41,269 nt of DNA from an uncultured Clostridia bacterium (GCA_946042285.1 CAMGDK010000002.1:1-41269), one strand, 5' to 3'. Positions 1 to 9,483 are shown, counted from the stretch's first letter. Made by a program: numbers and translations. Notes: generated from the letters alone by a model not told the origin.

Positions 1-45
1 ACACCTAAGCCTTCGTCGGCAGCGTCAGATGTGTATAAGAGACAG
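1..45 (+). other. Untrimmed Nextera i5 adapter (sequencing artefact)
   Basis: Bases 1-4 are the end of the P5 arm (ACAC), bases 5-12 are CTAAGCCT, which I know as i5 index S508, and bases 13-45 are the Nextera read-1 adapter ending in the Tn5 mosaic end. This is library DNA, not genome. Genomic sequence begins at about base 46. The same element, reverse-complemented, closes the contig, which fits read-2 read-through at both ends. Confidence 0.98.
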
Positions 46-68
46 GTGTCGTTTTAGGTGGTGATAAA

Positions 69-1502
69 ATGAGTGAAGGCAGTAGAAAAGTATTGACGGT
101 TTCAAGCGGGGAATTACAGCAGCAAAAGCAGTTTGAGCAAAAGGTGTCGTCTGTTATTTCTGCAAGATATGAGGGGAAGCCGAAGGCTTGCGTTATAACC
201 TACGGCTGTCAGCAAAATGTTGCCGACAGCGAAAAGATTAAGGGCATGCTTGATGAAATCGGATACGATTTCACAGAGGACAGGCTTGAGGCAAAGCTTA
301 TCATCTTCAACACCTGCGCAATCAGGGAGCACGCAGAGTCGAGAGTGTTTGGCAATGTCGGCGCACTTAAAAGCTATAAGAGAGAAAATCCGGATGTTGT
401 AATTGCTCTTTGCGGCTGCATGATGCAGCAGCAGCACATAGCAGATAAGATTAAAGCGTCTTACCCGTTTGTCGATCTTGTGTTTGGCACTCATGTTGTT
501 CACCGATTGCCCGAGTTGTTGTATAAAGCACTTACCCGCAAAAAAAGAGTTTTTGAAATTCCGAATATGGACGGCGTAATTGCAGAGGGTGTCCCCGTTA
601 AGCGTGACAGTGATGCAAAGGCATGGCTCCCGATAATGTACGGCTGCAACAACTTCTGCTCATACTGTATTGTACCTTATGTAAGAGGACGCGAAAGAAG
701 CAGAAGGTGCGAGGATGTAGTAGCCGAATTTAAGGAGCTTGTTTCTCAAGGCTATAAGGAGATTACTCTGCTTGGTCAAAATGTCAATTCCTACGGTAAG
801 GATCTTGAGCCGAGGGTTAGCTTTTCGGAGCTTCTTCGTATGCTCAACGACCTTGACGGTGATTTTAGGATACGCTTTATGACAAGTCATCCAAAGGACT
901 GTACAAAAGAGCTTTTGGAAACCATGGCTTCATGCGATAAGGTTGCACAGCATTTGCACCTGCCGTTTCAAAGCGGTAGCAACAGAGTTCTTAAGGCGAT
1001 GAACAGGCATTACACAAGAGAGCAGTATCTTGAGCTAATCAATTATGCAAGGAAGCTTATGGGTGATGAGCTTTCAATCACAAGTGATATTATCGTTGGC
1101 TTTCCGGGTGAAACATACGATGAGTTTAAGGAAACGCTTTCACTTGTCGAGGAGGTTAAGGCGACCTCACTGTTCACATTTATCTTTTCTGCAAGAAAGG
1201 GTACTCCCGCTTACGATATGGATGATCCCGTTTCGGCAGAGGAAAAATCAAAATGGTTTAAGGAGCTTACGGATTTGCAGGAGCAAATCAGCGCACAGCA
1301 GATGAAGCTTCACAAGGGTAAAACCTATAAATGCTATGTTTATGGCAAGGGTAAGCTTGGTGATAATTATATTGCCGCAAGAAACGACGGCAATTTGATT
1401 ATAGAATTTGAGGGTGACGAAAGCCTAATCGGAACCTTCCAAAACATTAAAGTAGTCGAACCTCTTACATTCGTTTTGAGGGGAGAAATTGTAAAGGAGT
1501 AA
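69..1502 (+). CDS. miaB: MiaB, tRNA-2-methylthio-N6-dimethylallyladenosine synthase
   Basis: A radical-SAM methylthiotransferase that converts i6A37 to ms2i6A37 in tRNAs reading U-starting codons. The 477 residues follow the family order: an N-terminal UPF0004 domain with cluster cysteines C47 (YGCQQN), C83 (FNTCAIRE) and C117 (CGCMMQ), a radical-SAM domain with the CxxxCxxC set C193/C197/C200, and a C-terminal TRAM region. The length is normal. The ATG at 69 is preceded by AGGTGGTGAT (56-65). It is the first gene of a long plus-strand operon whose promoter lies beyond the contig end. The next gene starts 4 bases after its stop. MiaA, which makes its substrate, is encoded four genes downstream. 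In B. subtilis miaB (ymcB) is also followed by ricA (ymcA) and then, after cotE, mutS-mutL. Confidence 0.97.
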   Translation: MSEGSRKVLTVSSGELQQQKQFEQKVSSVISARYEGKPKACVITYGCQQNVADSEKIKGMLDEIGYDFTEDRLEAKLIIFNTCAIREHAESRVFGNVGALKSYKRENPDVVIALCGCMMQQQHIADKIKASYPFVDLVFGTHVVHRLPELLYKALTRKKRVFEIPNMDGVIAEGVPVKRDSDAKAWLPIMYGCNNFCSYCIVPYVRGRERSRRCEDVVAEFKELVSQGYKEITLLGQNVNSYGKDLEPRVSFSELLRMLNDLDGDFRIRFMTSHPKDCTKELLETMASCDKVAQHLHLPFQSGSNRVLKAMNRHYTREQYLELINYARKLMGDELSITSDIIVGFPGETYDEFKETLSLVEEVKATSLFTFIFSARKGTPAYDMDDPVSAEEKSKWFKELTDLQEQISAQQMKLHKGKTYKCYVYGKGKLGDNYIAARNDGNLIIEFEGDESLIGTFQNIKVVEPLTFVLRGEIVKE

Positions 1503-1506
1503 AACA

Positions 1507-1920
1507 ATGAGTATTGAATCAGCACTTAGAGAATTAGGTAGAGAAATTCAGAAGGACGAGCGTTTTTCAGCTCTTCAGGCAGCAGCAAAGGCTAACGACG
1601 GCGATGAGAAGCTTCAGCAGCAGATGCAGGAAATGCAGCTTCTTTCGCTCAAGTATCAGCAGGAGGCTCAGAAGGGCGAGGAGGCTTCACAGGAGCGAAT
1701 TGCAGAGCTTCAGGAGCAGTATCAGGCTCTCTACTCAGAGATTATGGAGGGCGAAAACATGCAGAAGTATTCAGCAGCTGCAACTGAGATGGAGCAGATG
1801 GCTCAATACATCAGCGGCATGATAGGTCTTTTCTTTGACGGTCAGGATCCTGACACATGTGAGCTTCCAAAGGATGACGGCTGTACTCACGACTGCTGCA
1901 CATGCGGCGGCTGCCACTAA
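1507..1920 (+). CDS. RicA/YmcA-YlbF family protein with cysteine-rich tail
   Basis: A small helical protein of 137 residues, mostly Gln/Glu-rich amphipathic helix, resembling the YlbF/YmcA (Com_YlbF) family. In B. subtilis RicA, RicF and RicT form an Fe-S-containing complex that promotes RNase Y-dependent mRNA processing. The position between miaB and mutS matches ymcA/ricA, so it is probably the RicA counterpart. The last 20 residues hold six cysteines (C118, C126, C130, C131, C133, C136) and end in CGGCH, a plausible metal or Fe-S site. The ATG at 1507 has AAGGAGT at 1494-1500, inside the end of miaB, so translation is probably coupled. Family confidence is moderate because the helical body is low in complexity. 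RicA rather than YlbF rests on gene order. Confidence 0.75.
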   Translation: MSIESALRELGREIQKDERFSALQAAAKANDGDEKLQQQMQEMQLLSLKYQQEAQKGEEASQERIAELQEQYQALYSEIMEGENMQKYSAAATEMEQMAQYISGMIGLFFDGQDPDTCELPKDDGCTHDCCTCGGCH

Positions 1921-1972
1921 TCATAGGCAGTAATCATTATCTTACAATTTATCACGAAAGAGGGAGAATGAA

Positions 1973-4606
1973 ATGGCAAAAAACGATGGCAAACTGTCAC
2001 CGATGATGGTGCAGTATTTTCAAATTAAAAGTCAATATTGTGACACCATTTTGTTCTTCCGACTTGGTGACTTTTATGAGATGTTTTATGACGATGCCAA
2101 GATTGCGGCACAGGAGCTTGATCTTGTATTAACAGGCAGGGATTGCGGTCAGGAGGAAAGAGCTCCGATGTGCGGAGTCCCGTTTCACAGTGCTGACAGC
2201 TATATCGCAAAGCTTGTGTCACGCGGCTACAAGGTTGCAATTTGTGAGCAGACCGAGGATCCTGCAGCTGCAAAGGGTATTGTTAAAAGAGATGTCATAA
2301 GAGTCATTACACCGGGTACGGTCATTGAGGGCAATATGCTCGAGGACGGAGTAAACAATTATCTTTGCTCCGTTTATGTCGGCGAGAAGGACACAGGCGT
2401 TTGCTTTGCCGATGTGTCAACAGGTGAGTTTCACATTACGGTTCTTGACGGCGACGATATCCAGGGAAAGCTTATAAATCAGCTTTCGACATATTCGCCC
2501 AAGGAGCTTATAATAAACGCTAAGGCGCTCGATTTTGACGGTCTTGAAGCCTTTGCCAAAAGGCTTAACGCAAGCGTTGAGGTGCTTGATGACAGCGTGT
2601 TTGACTTTGAGGCTGCCACCTCCTTGATTATTGAAACATTAAAAAAAGAGGAAATCAGTTCTCTTAGCATAGGTCACAGCAAGTCTGCGGTCAGCGCACT
2701 CGGCGCAGTAATTTCTTACCTTAAGGATACGCAGAAAAAAAGCGAGATTGAAGCTCCGTCCGAAATTGATTTTTACGATGAAGAGCAGTATATGAGTCTT
2801 GACATCAGCGCAAGGAGAAATCTTGAGCTTACAAAATCAATGATGACGGGCGACAAAAAGCATTCGCTTCTTTGGGTTATTGATAAAACAAAAACTGCCA
2901 TGGGTAAGCGTATGATGAAATCATGGCTTGAGCGCCCGCTTATGTCTGTACCTAAGATTGTCAAAAGGCAAAACGCCGTAAGTGAGCTTGCAGATAACCC
3001 GATGCTTCGCGGCAGTGTCAGAGATGGGCTCACAGGCGTGAGTGATATTGAACGACTCATGACAAGGGTTGTTTACGGCACCGCGAACGCAAAGGAGCTT
3101 AAAGCGCTTCAGGCAACGATTGAACGCTTGCCTGCAGTTAAATCCGCTCTTGCAGAATGCTCATCGGGTATGCTTAGGGAAATATACGGCAGTATTGATT
3201 TACTTGAGGATGTTTGCTCGCTTATAAATAATGCAATCGTTGACGAACCGCCGTTTTCTGTTCGTGAGGGCGGCATGATAAAGGAAGGCTTCAACGAAGA
3301 GATTGACTCTCTTAAATCCATTATGAAGGACGGCGCAGGAATTGTTGCCGGTATAGAAAATGAGCAGAGAGAGTTAACAGGTATTCCAAAGCTTAAGGTT
3401 GGATACAACAAGGTGTTCGGCTATTACATTGAGGTTACTAATTCCTATAAGGACAAGGTGCCCGAAACTTATATAAGAAAGCAAACACTTACAAACTGTG
3501 AAAGATATATTACCCAAGAGCTTAAGGAGCTTGAGGGCAGAATTATAGGGGCAAAGGACAGATGCATTTCTCTTGAATACGAGGTGTTCAGCGGAATTAG
3601 AAATACAATTTCCGCTGAGGCTTCAAGGCTTCAGTCAACTGCAAGGAGTCTTGCAACGCTTGATGTTCTTTCTTCGCTTGCAGAGGTTGCAGTCAACAAC
3701 AATTATTGTTGCCCTGTAATTTCAAATAATGGAATCATCAATATCAAGGAAGGACGGCATCCGGTTGTTGAAGCCTTGCTCGACGGTGCGCCGTTCGTTC
3801 CTAACGACACTCTGCTTGATATGAATGATAACAGGTGTGCAATCATTACCGGTCCTAATATGGCAGGTAAGTCAACATATATGAGGCAGATTGCTCTCAT
3901 CACCCTGCTTGCTCAAATCGGCTCGTTCGTTCCTGCAAAGTCGGCTGAGATTGGTATAGTCGATGCTATATTTACAAGAGTCGGTGCGAGCGACGACCTT
4001 GCAACAGGTCAGTCAACCTTTATGGTTGAGATGAACGAGGTTGCAACCATCCTTAAAAACGCTACATCAAGCTCACTCATCGTCCTTGATGAGATAGGCA
4101 GAGGTACATCTACATTCGACGGAATGAGTATCGCAAGGGCAGTGCTTGAGTTTGTGTGTAAGAAAAATACTCTCGGCGCAAAATCTCTTTTTGCAACTCA
4201 CTATCATGAGCTTACGGATATGGAGGCGCTTTTAACAGGCGTTAAGAATTATTCAATAGCCGTTAAAAAGAGAGGCGACGATATAACCTTTTTAAGAAGA
4301 ATTGTCAGAGGCGGAGCAGACCAAAGCTTCGGTATCGAGGTTGCAAAGCTTGCAGGTGTGCCTGACACGGTTGTTAAGCGAGCAAAGGTTATTCTTAAGG
4401 AGCTTGAAAGAAACGCTGTCAAAATTGAATTCAGTGCAGAGGAATTGCCTGACGACGATGAAGAAAGCGACATTCAGTATAACTTTACCGCAAATGGTAA
4501 AAACGAAATTTTTGAAATACTTAAAACCGTTGATGTTAACACATTAACACCGATTGAAGCAATGCAAACACTCTACGACCTTAAGAAAAAGGCACAAGAG
4601 CTTTAA
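1973..4606 (+). CDS. mutS: DNA mismatch repair protein MutS
   Basis: Recognises base mismatches and small loops and signals to MutL. The 877-residue protein has the mismatch-reading Phe-X-Glu at F34-Y35-E36 (in GDFYEMF), the connector, lever and clamp domains, and the ABC-type ATPase with Walker A GPNMAGKST at about 627-635, the STFMVEM signature region, Walker B LIVLDEIGRGT and the ATHYHEL motif. Length and domain order are those of MutS1, not MutS2 (no Smr domain). The ATG at 1973 follows GAGGGAGA with good spacing. A 52-base gap separates it from the ricA-like gene and holds no hairpin I can see. mutL follows after 31 bases. Confidence 0.98.
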   Translation: MAKNDGKLSPMMVQYFQIKSQYCDTILFFRLGDFYEMFYDDAKIAAQELDLVLTGRDCGQEERAPMCGVPFHSADSYIAKLVSRGYKVAICEQTEDPAAAKGIVKRDVIRVITPGTVIEGNMLEDGVNNYLCSVYVGEKDTGVCFADVSTGEFHITVLDGDDIQGKLINQLSTYSPKELIINAKALDFDGLEAFAKRLNASVEVLDDSVFDFEAATSLIIETLKKEEISSLSIGHSKSAVSALGAVISYLKDTQKKSEIEAPSEIDFYDEEQYMSLDISARRNLELTKSMMTGDKKHSLLWVIDKTKTAMGKRMMKSWLERPLMSVPKIVKRQNAVSELADNPMLRGSVRDGLTGVSDIERLMTRVVYGTANAKELKALQATIERLPAVKSALAECSSGMLREIYGSIDLLEDVCSLINNAIVDEPPFSVREGGMIKEGFNEEIDSLKSIMKDGAGIVAGIENEQRELTGIPKLKVGYNKVFGYYIEVTNSYKDKVPETYIRKQTLTNCERYITQELKELEGRIIGAKDRCISLEYEVFSGIRNTISAEASRLQSTARSLATLDVLSSLAEVAVNNNYCCPVISNNGIINIKEGRHPVVEALLDGAPFVPNDTLLDMNDNRCAIITGPNMAGKSTYMRQIALITLLAQIGSFVPAKSAEIGIVDAIFTRVGASDDLATGQSTFMVEMNEVATILKNATSSSLIVLDEIGRGTSTFDGMSIARAVLEFVCKKNTLGAKSLFATHYHELTDMEALLTGVKNYSIAVKKRGDDITFLRRIVRGGADQSFGIEVAKLAGVPDTVVKRAKVILKELERNAVKIEFSAEELPDDDEESDIQYNFTANGKNEIFEILKTVDVNTLTPIEAMQTLYDLKKKAQEL

Positions 4607-4623
4607 TAACTGAATTTTTAACG

Positions 4624-4631
4624 AAGGGAGG
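4624..4631 (+). promoter_or_regulatory. Ribosome binding site fixing the mutL start
   Basis: AAGGGAGG directly abuts a first ATG at 4632 (no spacing) and lies 6 bases before a second in-frame ATG at 4638. The second ATG is therefore the likely start. Confidence 0.75.
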
Positions 4632-4637
4632 ATGCTT

Positions 4638-6554
4638 ATGCCTGAAATAAATATTTTACCAAAAGAAATATATCAGCTTATTGCGGCAGGTGAGGTTGTT
4701 GAGCGTCCTTCATCAATCGTTAAGGAAATGATAGAAAATTCTGTTGATGCCGGAGCAAAAAATATAACTGTTGAAATTAAAAACGGCGGCACAACATATA
4801 TCAGAATTACAGACGACGGATGCGGAATTGAGCGTAGCGAGGTAAAAAAGGTATTTATATCTCACGCAACAAGCAAGATTTGTGCTAAGGAGGATCTTAA
4901 TTCGATCGGCACTCTCGGCTTTAGGGGCGAGGCTATGGCTTCAATTTCTGCTGTTGCAAGGGTTGAGCTTCTCACAAAGTCATCACTTGAGGATGTCGGC
5001 ACAAGATATGAGATTGCCGCAGGCGAGGAAATATCTCTTGACGATGCAGGATGTCCAAACGGTACAACAATCGTTGTGAGGGATATGTTCTATAACACTC
5101 CTGCAAGAATGAAATTTCTTAAAAAGGATGTCACGGAGGGTAATTCCGTTGCAGGTGTTGTTGACAGAATGGCAATATCTCATCCTGAAATATCCTTTAG
5201 GTTTATCCGTGATTCAAAGCAAACGCTCATTACCTCCGGAAACGGTGATCTTAAATCGGCAATTTATTCCGTATTCGGTAAGGAAATCAGTGAAAGCCTT
5301 ATCAGTGTTGATTATTCGTACGAAAATATGAGAGTCAGCGGCTTTGTTTCAAAGCCTACTGCTTCAAGAAAAAGCAGAGCAATGCAGTTTTTCTTTATCA
5401 ACAGCAGGCTTGTTAAATCCGCAACCGCTATGGCGGCTCTTGAGCAGGCGTACAAGAATTCGATTATGCAGGGAAGATTTCCTATGTGTGTGCTGAATAT
5501 TGAGCTTAATCCCGCACTTGTCGATGTCAATGTTCATCCTGCAAAGATTGAGGTTCGATTTGCAAACGAAAAGCCGATTTTTCAGCTTGTGTACTTTGGA
5601 GTGAAAATGGCGGTTGAGAATGACCGTTCCGTAAAGGAAGCGCAGTTCACTCCAAGACTTGAGGAAATATATTCTCAGCCTGCCGAGGATAAGAAGGAAA
5701 ATACATATTCATCAAGGCTTGATTTCTTTAAAAGGAAGCCGGAGCCGCCTGTTCAACAGACCTTTAGGATTAAATCAGATGCTCCCGTTGTTTATGGCAC
5801 GGATGATAAAAAATCAAGTGACGCGGTATTAAGCTCGTCAGGCAATGCGTACAACAAGCCTGTCGTCAGTGTAAATAACAGCCTTAATCAAAGCAAGCCT
5901 GATGTCAGGATTGAAGAAGATAACAGTATTGATGTAATTGAATCAACACAGCAGGTTGTAACTGCTGATGAAACCGTTAAGGAAGATGTGCCGAGCTTTA
6001 AGCTTATAGGCGAGGCGTTTAAAACCTATTTGATTGTTGAGATTGAAAACGAGCTTTATTTCATAGATAAGCACGCCGCACACGAGCGTATGAACTACGA
6101 AGCCTTTAGGTCGCAGGCGGAGATTGAAACTCAAATGCTTCTAACTCCGCAGGCAGTAAATCTGTCAAAGGACGAGCTTGGAGCATTTATTGATAATGCC
6201 GAGCTTGTCGGCAAATGCGGCTTTGAGGTTGAGCAGTTTGGTGAAAGCTCTGTTATTGTCAGAGCAATTCCGTCGCTTGCATCAGGCAGTAATATTGAAG
6301 ATTTGATTACCGAAATCGCTCAAAAGCTTCTTGAGCATAAAACGGATATTGAGCCTGATAAAATTGATTGGATTTACCACTCGGCTTCGTGCAGAGGCGC
6401 TGTTAAGGCAGGCGATTTTACCTCGCCGAGAGAGCAGGAATTATTTGTCAAAAAGCTTCTCTCAATGCCCAACATTCGCTTTTGCCCTCACGGCAGACCG
6501 GTATTTATCAAAATATCAAGGTACGATATTGAAAAGCAGTTTGGCAGAGCTTGA
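4638..6554 (+). CDS. mutL: DNA mismatch repair protein MutL (endonuclease type)
   Basis: Couples MutS mismatch recognition to strand nicking. From the ATG at 4638 it has 638 residues. The N-terminal GHKL ATPase shows ENSVDAGA (33-40), DDGCGI (59-64), GTLGFRGEA and NGTTIVVRDMFYNTPAR. A variable linker of about 120 residues follows. The C-terminal dimerisation/nuclease domain carries DKHAAHERMNYE (about 477-488), which fits the DxHAxxExxxxE metal site with Lys for the usual Gln, plus SCRGAVKAGD and CPHGRP (616-621). These motifs mark the nicking MutL of organisms lacking MutH. A start two codons earlier (4632) is possible but sits directly on the Shine-Dalgarno sequence. The stop is followed after 17 bases by the miaA ATG. 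Confidence 0.97.
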   Translation: MPEINILPKEIYQLIAAGEVVERPSSIVKEMIENSVDAGAKNITVEIKNGGTTYIRITDDGCGIERSEVKKVFISHATSKICAKEDLNSIGTLGFRGEAMASISAVARVELLTKSSLEDVGTRYEIAAGEEISLDDAGCPNGTTIVVRDMFYNTPARMKFLKKDVTEGNSVAGVVDRMAISHPEISFRFIRDSKQTLITSGNGDLKSAIYSVFGKEISESLISVDYSYENMRVSGFVSKPTASRKSRAMQFFFINSRLVKSATAMAALEQAYKNSIMQGRFPMCVLNIELNPALVDVNVHPAKIEVRFANEKPIFQLVYFGVKMAVENDRSVKEAQFTPRLEEIYSQPAEDKKENTYSSRLDFFKRKPEPPVQQTFRIKSDAPVVYGTDDKKSSDAVLSSSGNAYNKPVVSVNNSLNQSKPDVRIEEDNSIDVIESTQQVVTADETVKEDVPSFKLIGEAFKTYLIVEIENELYFIDKHAAHERMNYEAFRSQAEIETQMLLTPQAVNLSKDELGAFIDNAELVGKCGFEVEQFGESSVIVRAIPSLASGSNIEDLITEIAQKLLEHKTDIEPDKIDWIYHSASCRGAVKAGDFTSPREQELFVKKLLSMPNIRFCPHGRPVFIKISRYDIEKQFGRA

Positions 6555-6571
6555 TTATTAAATTTGATTGT

Positions 6572-7486
6572 ATGAAGAAAAAAATTATTGTTGTGGCAGG
6601 ACCGACCGCTTCCGGTAAAACTGCATTAGGAATTGAAATTGCAAATGCCGTCGGCGGCGAGATTATTTCCGCCGATTCAATGCAGGTATATAAGGGCATG
6701 CCTATTGCTACCGCAGCCCCGACTGCCGAAGAGAGAAGCATGGCAAATCATCATCTAACAGAATTTCTTGATTGCGATGAAGGCTTTTCCGTAGCAAAAT
6801 GGTGTGAGCTTGCAAGAGTAAAAATTGATGAGATAATTGCAAGAGGTAATGTTCCGGTAATTGTCGGCGGTACGGGCTTGTTTATTGACAGTCTTGTTGA
6901 CAACATTGTCTTTGAGGATGTAGAGATAAATACAGAGCTTCGCAGCAGGCTTATGCAAAGAGATAACAACTCTCTTTACGAGGAGCTTTTAAGCGTTGAC
7001 AGCGAGGCGGCAGCGGATATTCACCCGAATAATAAAAAAAGAGTTGTCAGAGCGCTTGAGCTTTATTATTCAGGCTCCGGCAAAACTCAACAAAATATAA
7101 ATTCAAGAAAAAACGATAATCCTTATGAAACACTGTATTTTGTGATTGATTATAGGGACAGGCAAACACTTTATGACAGAATAAATCAAAGAGTTGACAA
7201 AATGGTTGAGCTTGGTATTGTTGACGAGGCAAAAAAAGCGTTATCCTGCAAGCTTGACACCTCGGCACAGGCGATAGGTCATAAGGAGCTGGCACCATAC
7301 ATCAACGGCGAGCTTTCGCTTGAAGATGCCGTTGATAATTTGAAGAAGGAAACAAGGCATTATGCCAAAAGGCAAATCACTTGGTTTAAAAGAAGAGATA
7401 ATGCAGTAAGACTTGCTGTTGAAAAAGATATTCAAGAGGTCAAGTCTTTTGCAGTCAATAAATGTGAGGATTTTTTAAATGGCTGA
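6572..7486 (+). CDS. miaA: MiaA, tRNA dimethylallyltransferase
   Basis: Transfers dimethylallyl to N6 of A37 in tRNA, giving i6A37, the substrate of MiaB encoded upstream. The 304-residue protein has P-loop GPTASGKT (10-17), the SADSMQVYKGM motif, the VGGTGLFID loop, KRVVRALELY and QAIGHKEL, all family hallmarks in order. I chose the ATG at 6572 because it gives the normal N-terminus (MKKKIIVVAGPT). A TTG at 6551 is in frame but adds seven unlikely residues. No clear Shine-Dalgarno sequence precedes the ATG, so expression probably depends on coupling to mutL, whose stop is 17 bases upstream. Its end overlaps the next gene by 8 bases. Confidence 0.96.
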   Translation: MKKKIIVVAGPTASGKTALGIEIANAVGGEIISADSMQVYKGMPIATAAPTAEERSMANHHLTEFLDCDEGFSVAKWCELARVKIDEIIARGNVPVIVGGTGLFIDSLVDNIVFEDVEINTELRSRLMQRDNNSLYEELLSVDSEAAADIHPNNKKRVVRALELYYSGSGKTQQNINSRKNDNPYETLYFVIDYRDRQTLYDRINQRVDKMVELGIVDEAKKALSCKLDTSAQAIGHKELAPYINGELSLEDAVDNLKKETRHYAKRQITWFKRRDNAVRLAVEKDIQEVKSFAVNKCEDFLNG

Positions 7487-8762
7487 CAGTAAAGCAAAAA
7501 AAGTAAATAAAAATCCTAATGATTCTAATGTTAAGGAAGCAAAGATTAGGGCAGATGTTTTGGTAATAGCGGTTGTTCTTTTGCTTATTGCCGGATACAT
7601 TTTCTTTGAAGCTTACAATGCAACTCATGTTGAGGTTCAAACAATAACTGCCGTTTCTTCAACTGTTTATGAAACTGTTGAGGCTAAGGCACTTGTTGTC
7701 AGAAACGAGCATATAATCAACAACAACAGTAACGGCATCACTGTTTCTTGTGTTGAGGATGGCGGCAAGGTTAAGGTTAACGGCAATATCGCTATGCTCT
7801 TCTCATCCGAGGAGGATGCAAAGCGCTATACATCAACAATCGGGCTTAGAGATGAGCTTGATTATTATATTAACCTCGAGAGTAAGGCGGCGGGTATGGC
7901 AACCGATGTCGCTTCAATAGATAAGGATATTCTCGAGGATGTAAACAGCTATATAAGAAGCTCGGCATCGTATCACGACGGAGCGCTTGACAGCAGTGCA
8001 CTTGCACTTAACGATAAGCTTACAAGGCGTCAAATCATAATCGGTGAAAAGGTAGATATTTCTTCCGTAAAAGAAAGTCTGCAGTCGCAGATTAACGAGC
8101 TTGACGCAAGCAGCTGTGCACCGACAGGCTTTGTCACAACTGATGAATCGGGCGTGTATTCTTCGTTTACCGACGGACTTGAGTCTGCTTTTGATTACAA
8201 AGGTATTAGTGAAATTGACACAGAGTCATTTGATAAATACATGAAGATGGCGAGTGACGCAAGGGCAACAAAATCGCTCGGCAAGCTGATTACAAGCTAT
8301 GAGTGGTACTTCTGCTGCAAGGTTAGTGCAAATGATGTTAGGGGTATCAATGACGGTGATGTTTTAAGTGTTGCACTCAAGAACAGTGATCAGGTTATTG
8401 AATGTGAGGTTGTCAGCGGTGCTACACTTGACCTCGGTGTTGAGGAGTCTGTGCTTGTTTTAAAATCCTCTGAAATGAACGGTCAAATTGCCGCAATGAG
8501 AGTTGAGGATATTGAAATTCGATTTAACGAGTACGACGGCTTTAAGGTTCCGTCAAATGCAATACATGTTGATGACGACGGAAATAAGATTGTGTATGCG
8601 CTTGTGGCAAATCAGGTTGTTGCAAGATCGGGCGAAATAATCTATTCAACAAAGGATTATGCAGTATTCAAGTACAGTCCCGATATTGATAATTCAATTC
8701 GCCTATATGATCAAATAATTACACAGGGAAAGGATTTGCATAATGGAAAAGTTTATACCTGA
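7479..8762 (+). CDS. HlyD-like membrane-anchored adaptor protein
   Basis: A 427-residue protein with a charged cytosolic N-terminus, one transmembrane helix at about 26-45 and a large extracytoplasmic part. After the membrane come a segment resembling a biotinyl-lipoyl/HlyD barrel-sandwich half, a helical middle, and a second beta-rich region (about 270-420), as in periplasmic-adaptor-type proteins. In Clostridia, HlyD-like proteins of this size often sit next to yggS-sepF, as here. No transporter partner is adjacent, so an efflux role is not supported. A division or envelope role is inferred only from neighbours. The ATG overlaps the miaA end by 8 bases, with a GAGG 9 bases upstream. It overlaps yggS by 20 bases. 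Confidence 0.7.
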   Translation: MADSKAKKVNKNPNDSNVKEAKIRADVLVIAVVLLLIAGYIFFEAYNATHVEVQTITAVSSTVYETVEAKALVVRNEHIINNNSNGITVSCVEDGGKVKVNGNIAMLFSSEEDAKRYTSTIGLRDELDYYINLESKAAGMATDVASIDKDILEDVNSYIRSSASYHDGALDSSALALNDKLTRRQIIIGEKVDISSVKESLQSQINELDASSCAPTGFVTTDESGVYSSFTDGLESAFDYKGISEIDTESFDKYMKMASDARATKSLGKLITSYEWYFCCKVSANDVRGINDGDVLSVALKNSDQVIECEVVSGATLDLGVEESVLVLKSSEMNGQIAAMRVEDIEIRFNEYDGFKVPSNAIHVDDDGNKIVYALVANQVVARSGEIIYSTKDYAVFKYSPDIDNSIRLYDQIITQGKDLHNGKVYT

Positions 8763-9471
8763 TGAAGCAAGACTTCAGGCAGTCGAGGATAATTATAAAG
8801 CAATTAGGGATAAGGTTTATAACACCGCAGTGAAAGCCGGCAGAAATCCTGAGGATGTAAGGCTTATGGCTGTTACAAAGACGGTTGAAAGCGTTTATAT
8901 CAATAAAGCTATCGACCTCGGTGCAAGCCTTATCGGTGAAAACAGAGTTCAGGAATATCTCGGCAAAAAGGACGAGCTTCATCTTGACGGAGTTGAAAAG
9001 CACCTTATCGGCCACCTTCAAACAAACAAGGTTAAGCAGATTGTGGGTGAGGTTGACATGATTGAGTCTGTCGATTCATTCAAGCTTGCAAAGGAAATAA
9101 GCAGAGTCAGCGTTGCAAAGGGTGTTACCTCAAATGTTCTTGTCGAGGTCAATGTCGGTAAAGAAGAGTCAAAGAGCGGTATCTTTGCAGAGCAGCTTGA
9201 GGAACTGCTCTATGAAATCAGCGAGCTTCCGTCTGTAAAGGTCAAAGGTCTTATGACTATTCCGCCTATTTGCGACAGTGAATCGGAGGTGTCACAATAT
9301 TTTGCATCAATGTATCAATCTTTTATTGACATTAGAGATAAAAAAATAGATAATATAGAGATGAATATTTTATCAATGGGAATGAGCGGCGATTTTGAAG
9401 CTGCCGTTGCTAATGGTTCAAATATAGTAAGAGTAGGTTCGGCAATATTTGGTGCAAGAAAGTATTTTTAA
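8743..9471 (+). CDS. yggS: YggS/YlmE family PLP homeostasis protein
   Basis: A single-domain alanine-racemase-fold protein of the PLPBP family that binds pyridoxal phosphate and buffers PLP and amino-acid pools, with no established catalysis. The 242 residues show the PLP lysine K46 in LMAVTKTV, GENRVQE, IGHLQTNK, and the C-terminal phosphate-binding stretch SMGMSGDFEAA with RVGSAIFG. It starts inside the end of the HlyD-like gene and is followed after 12 bases by sepF, the same order as ylmE-sepF in B. subtilis and many Gram-positive division clusters. Multifunctional PLP enzymes of similar fold are larger, so the call is secure. Confidence 0.95.
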   Translation: MEKFIPDEARLQAVEDNYKAIRDKVYNTAVKAGRNPEDVRLMAVTKTVESVYINKAIDLGASLIGENRVQEYLGKKDELHLDGVEKHLIGHLQTNKVKQIVGEVDMIESVDSFKLAKEISRVSVAKGVTSNVLVEVNVGKEESKSGIFAEQLEELLYEISELPSVKVKGLMTIPPICDSESEVSQYFASMYQSFIDIRDKKIDNIEMNILSMGMSGDFEAAVANGSNIVRVGSAIFGARKYF

Positions 9472-9483
9472 GGAGAGGCGAAT

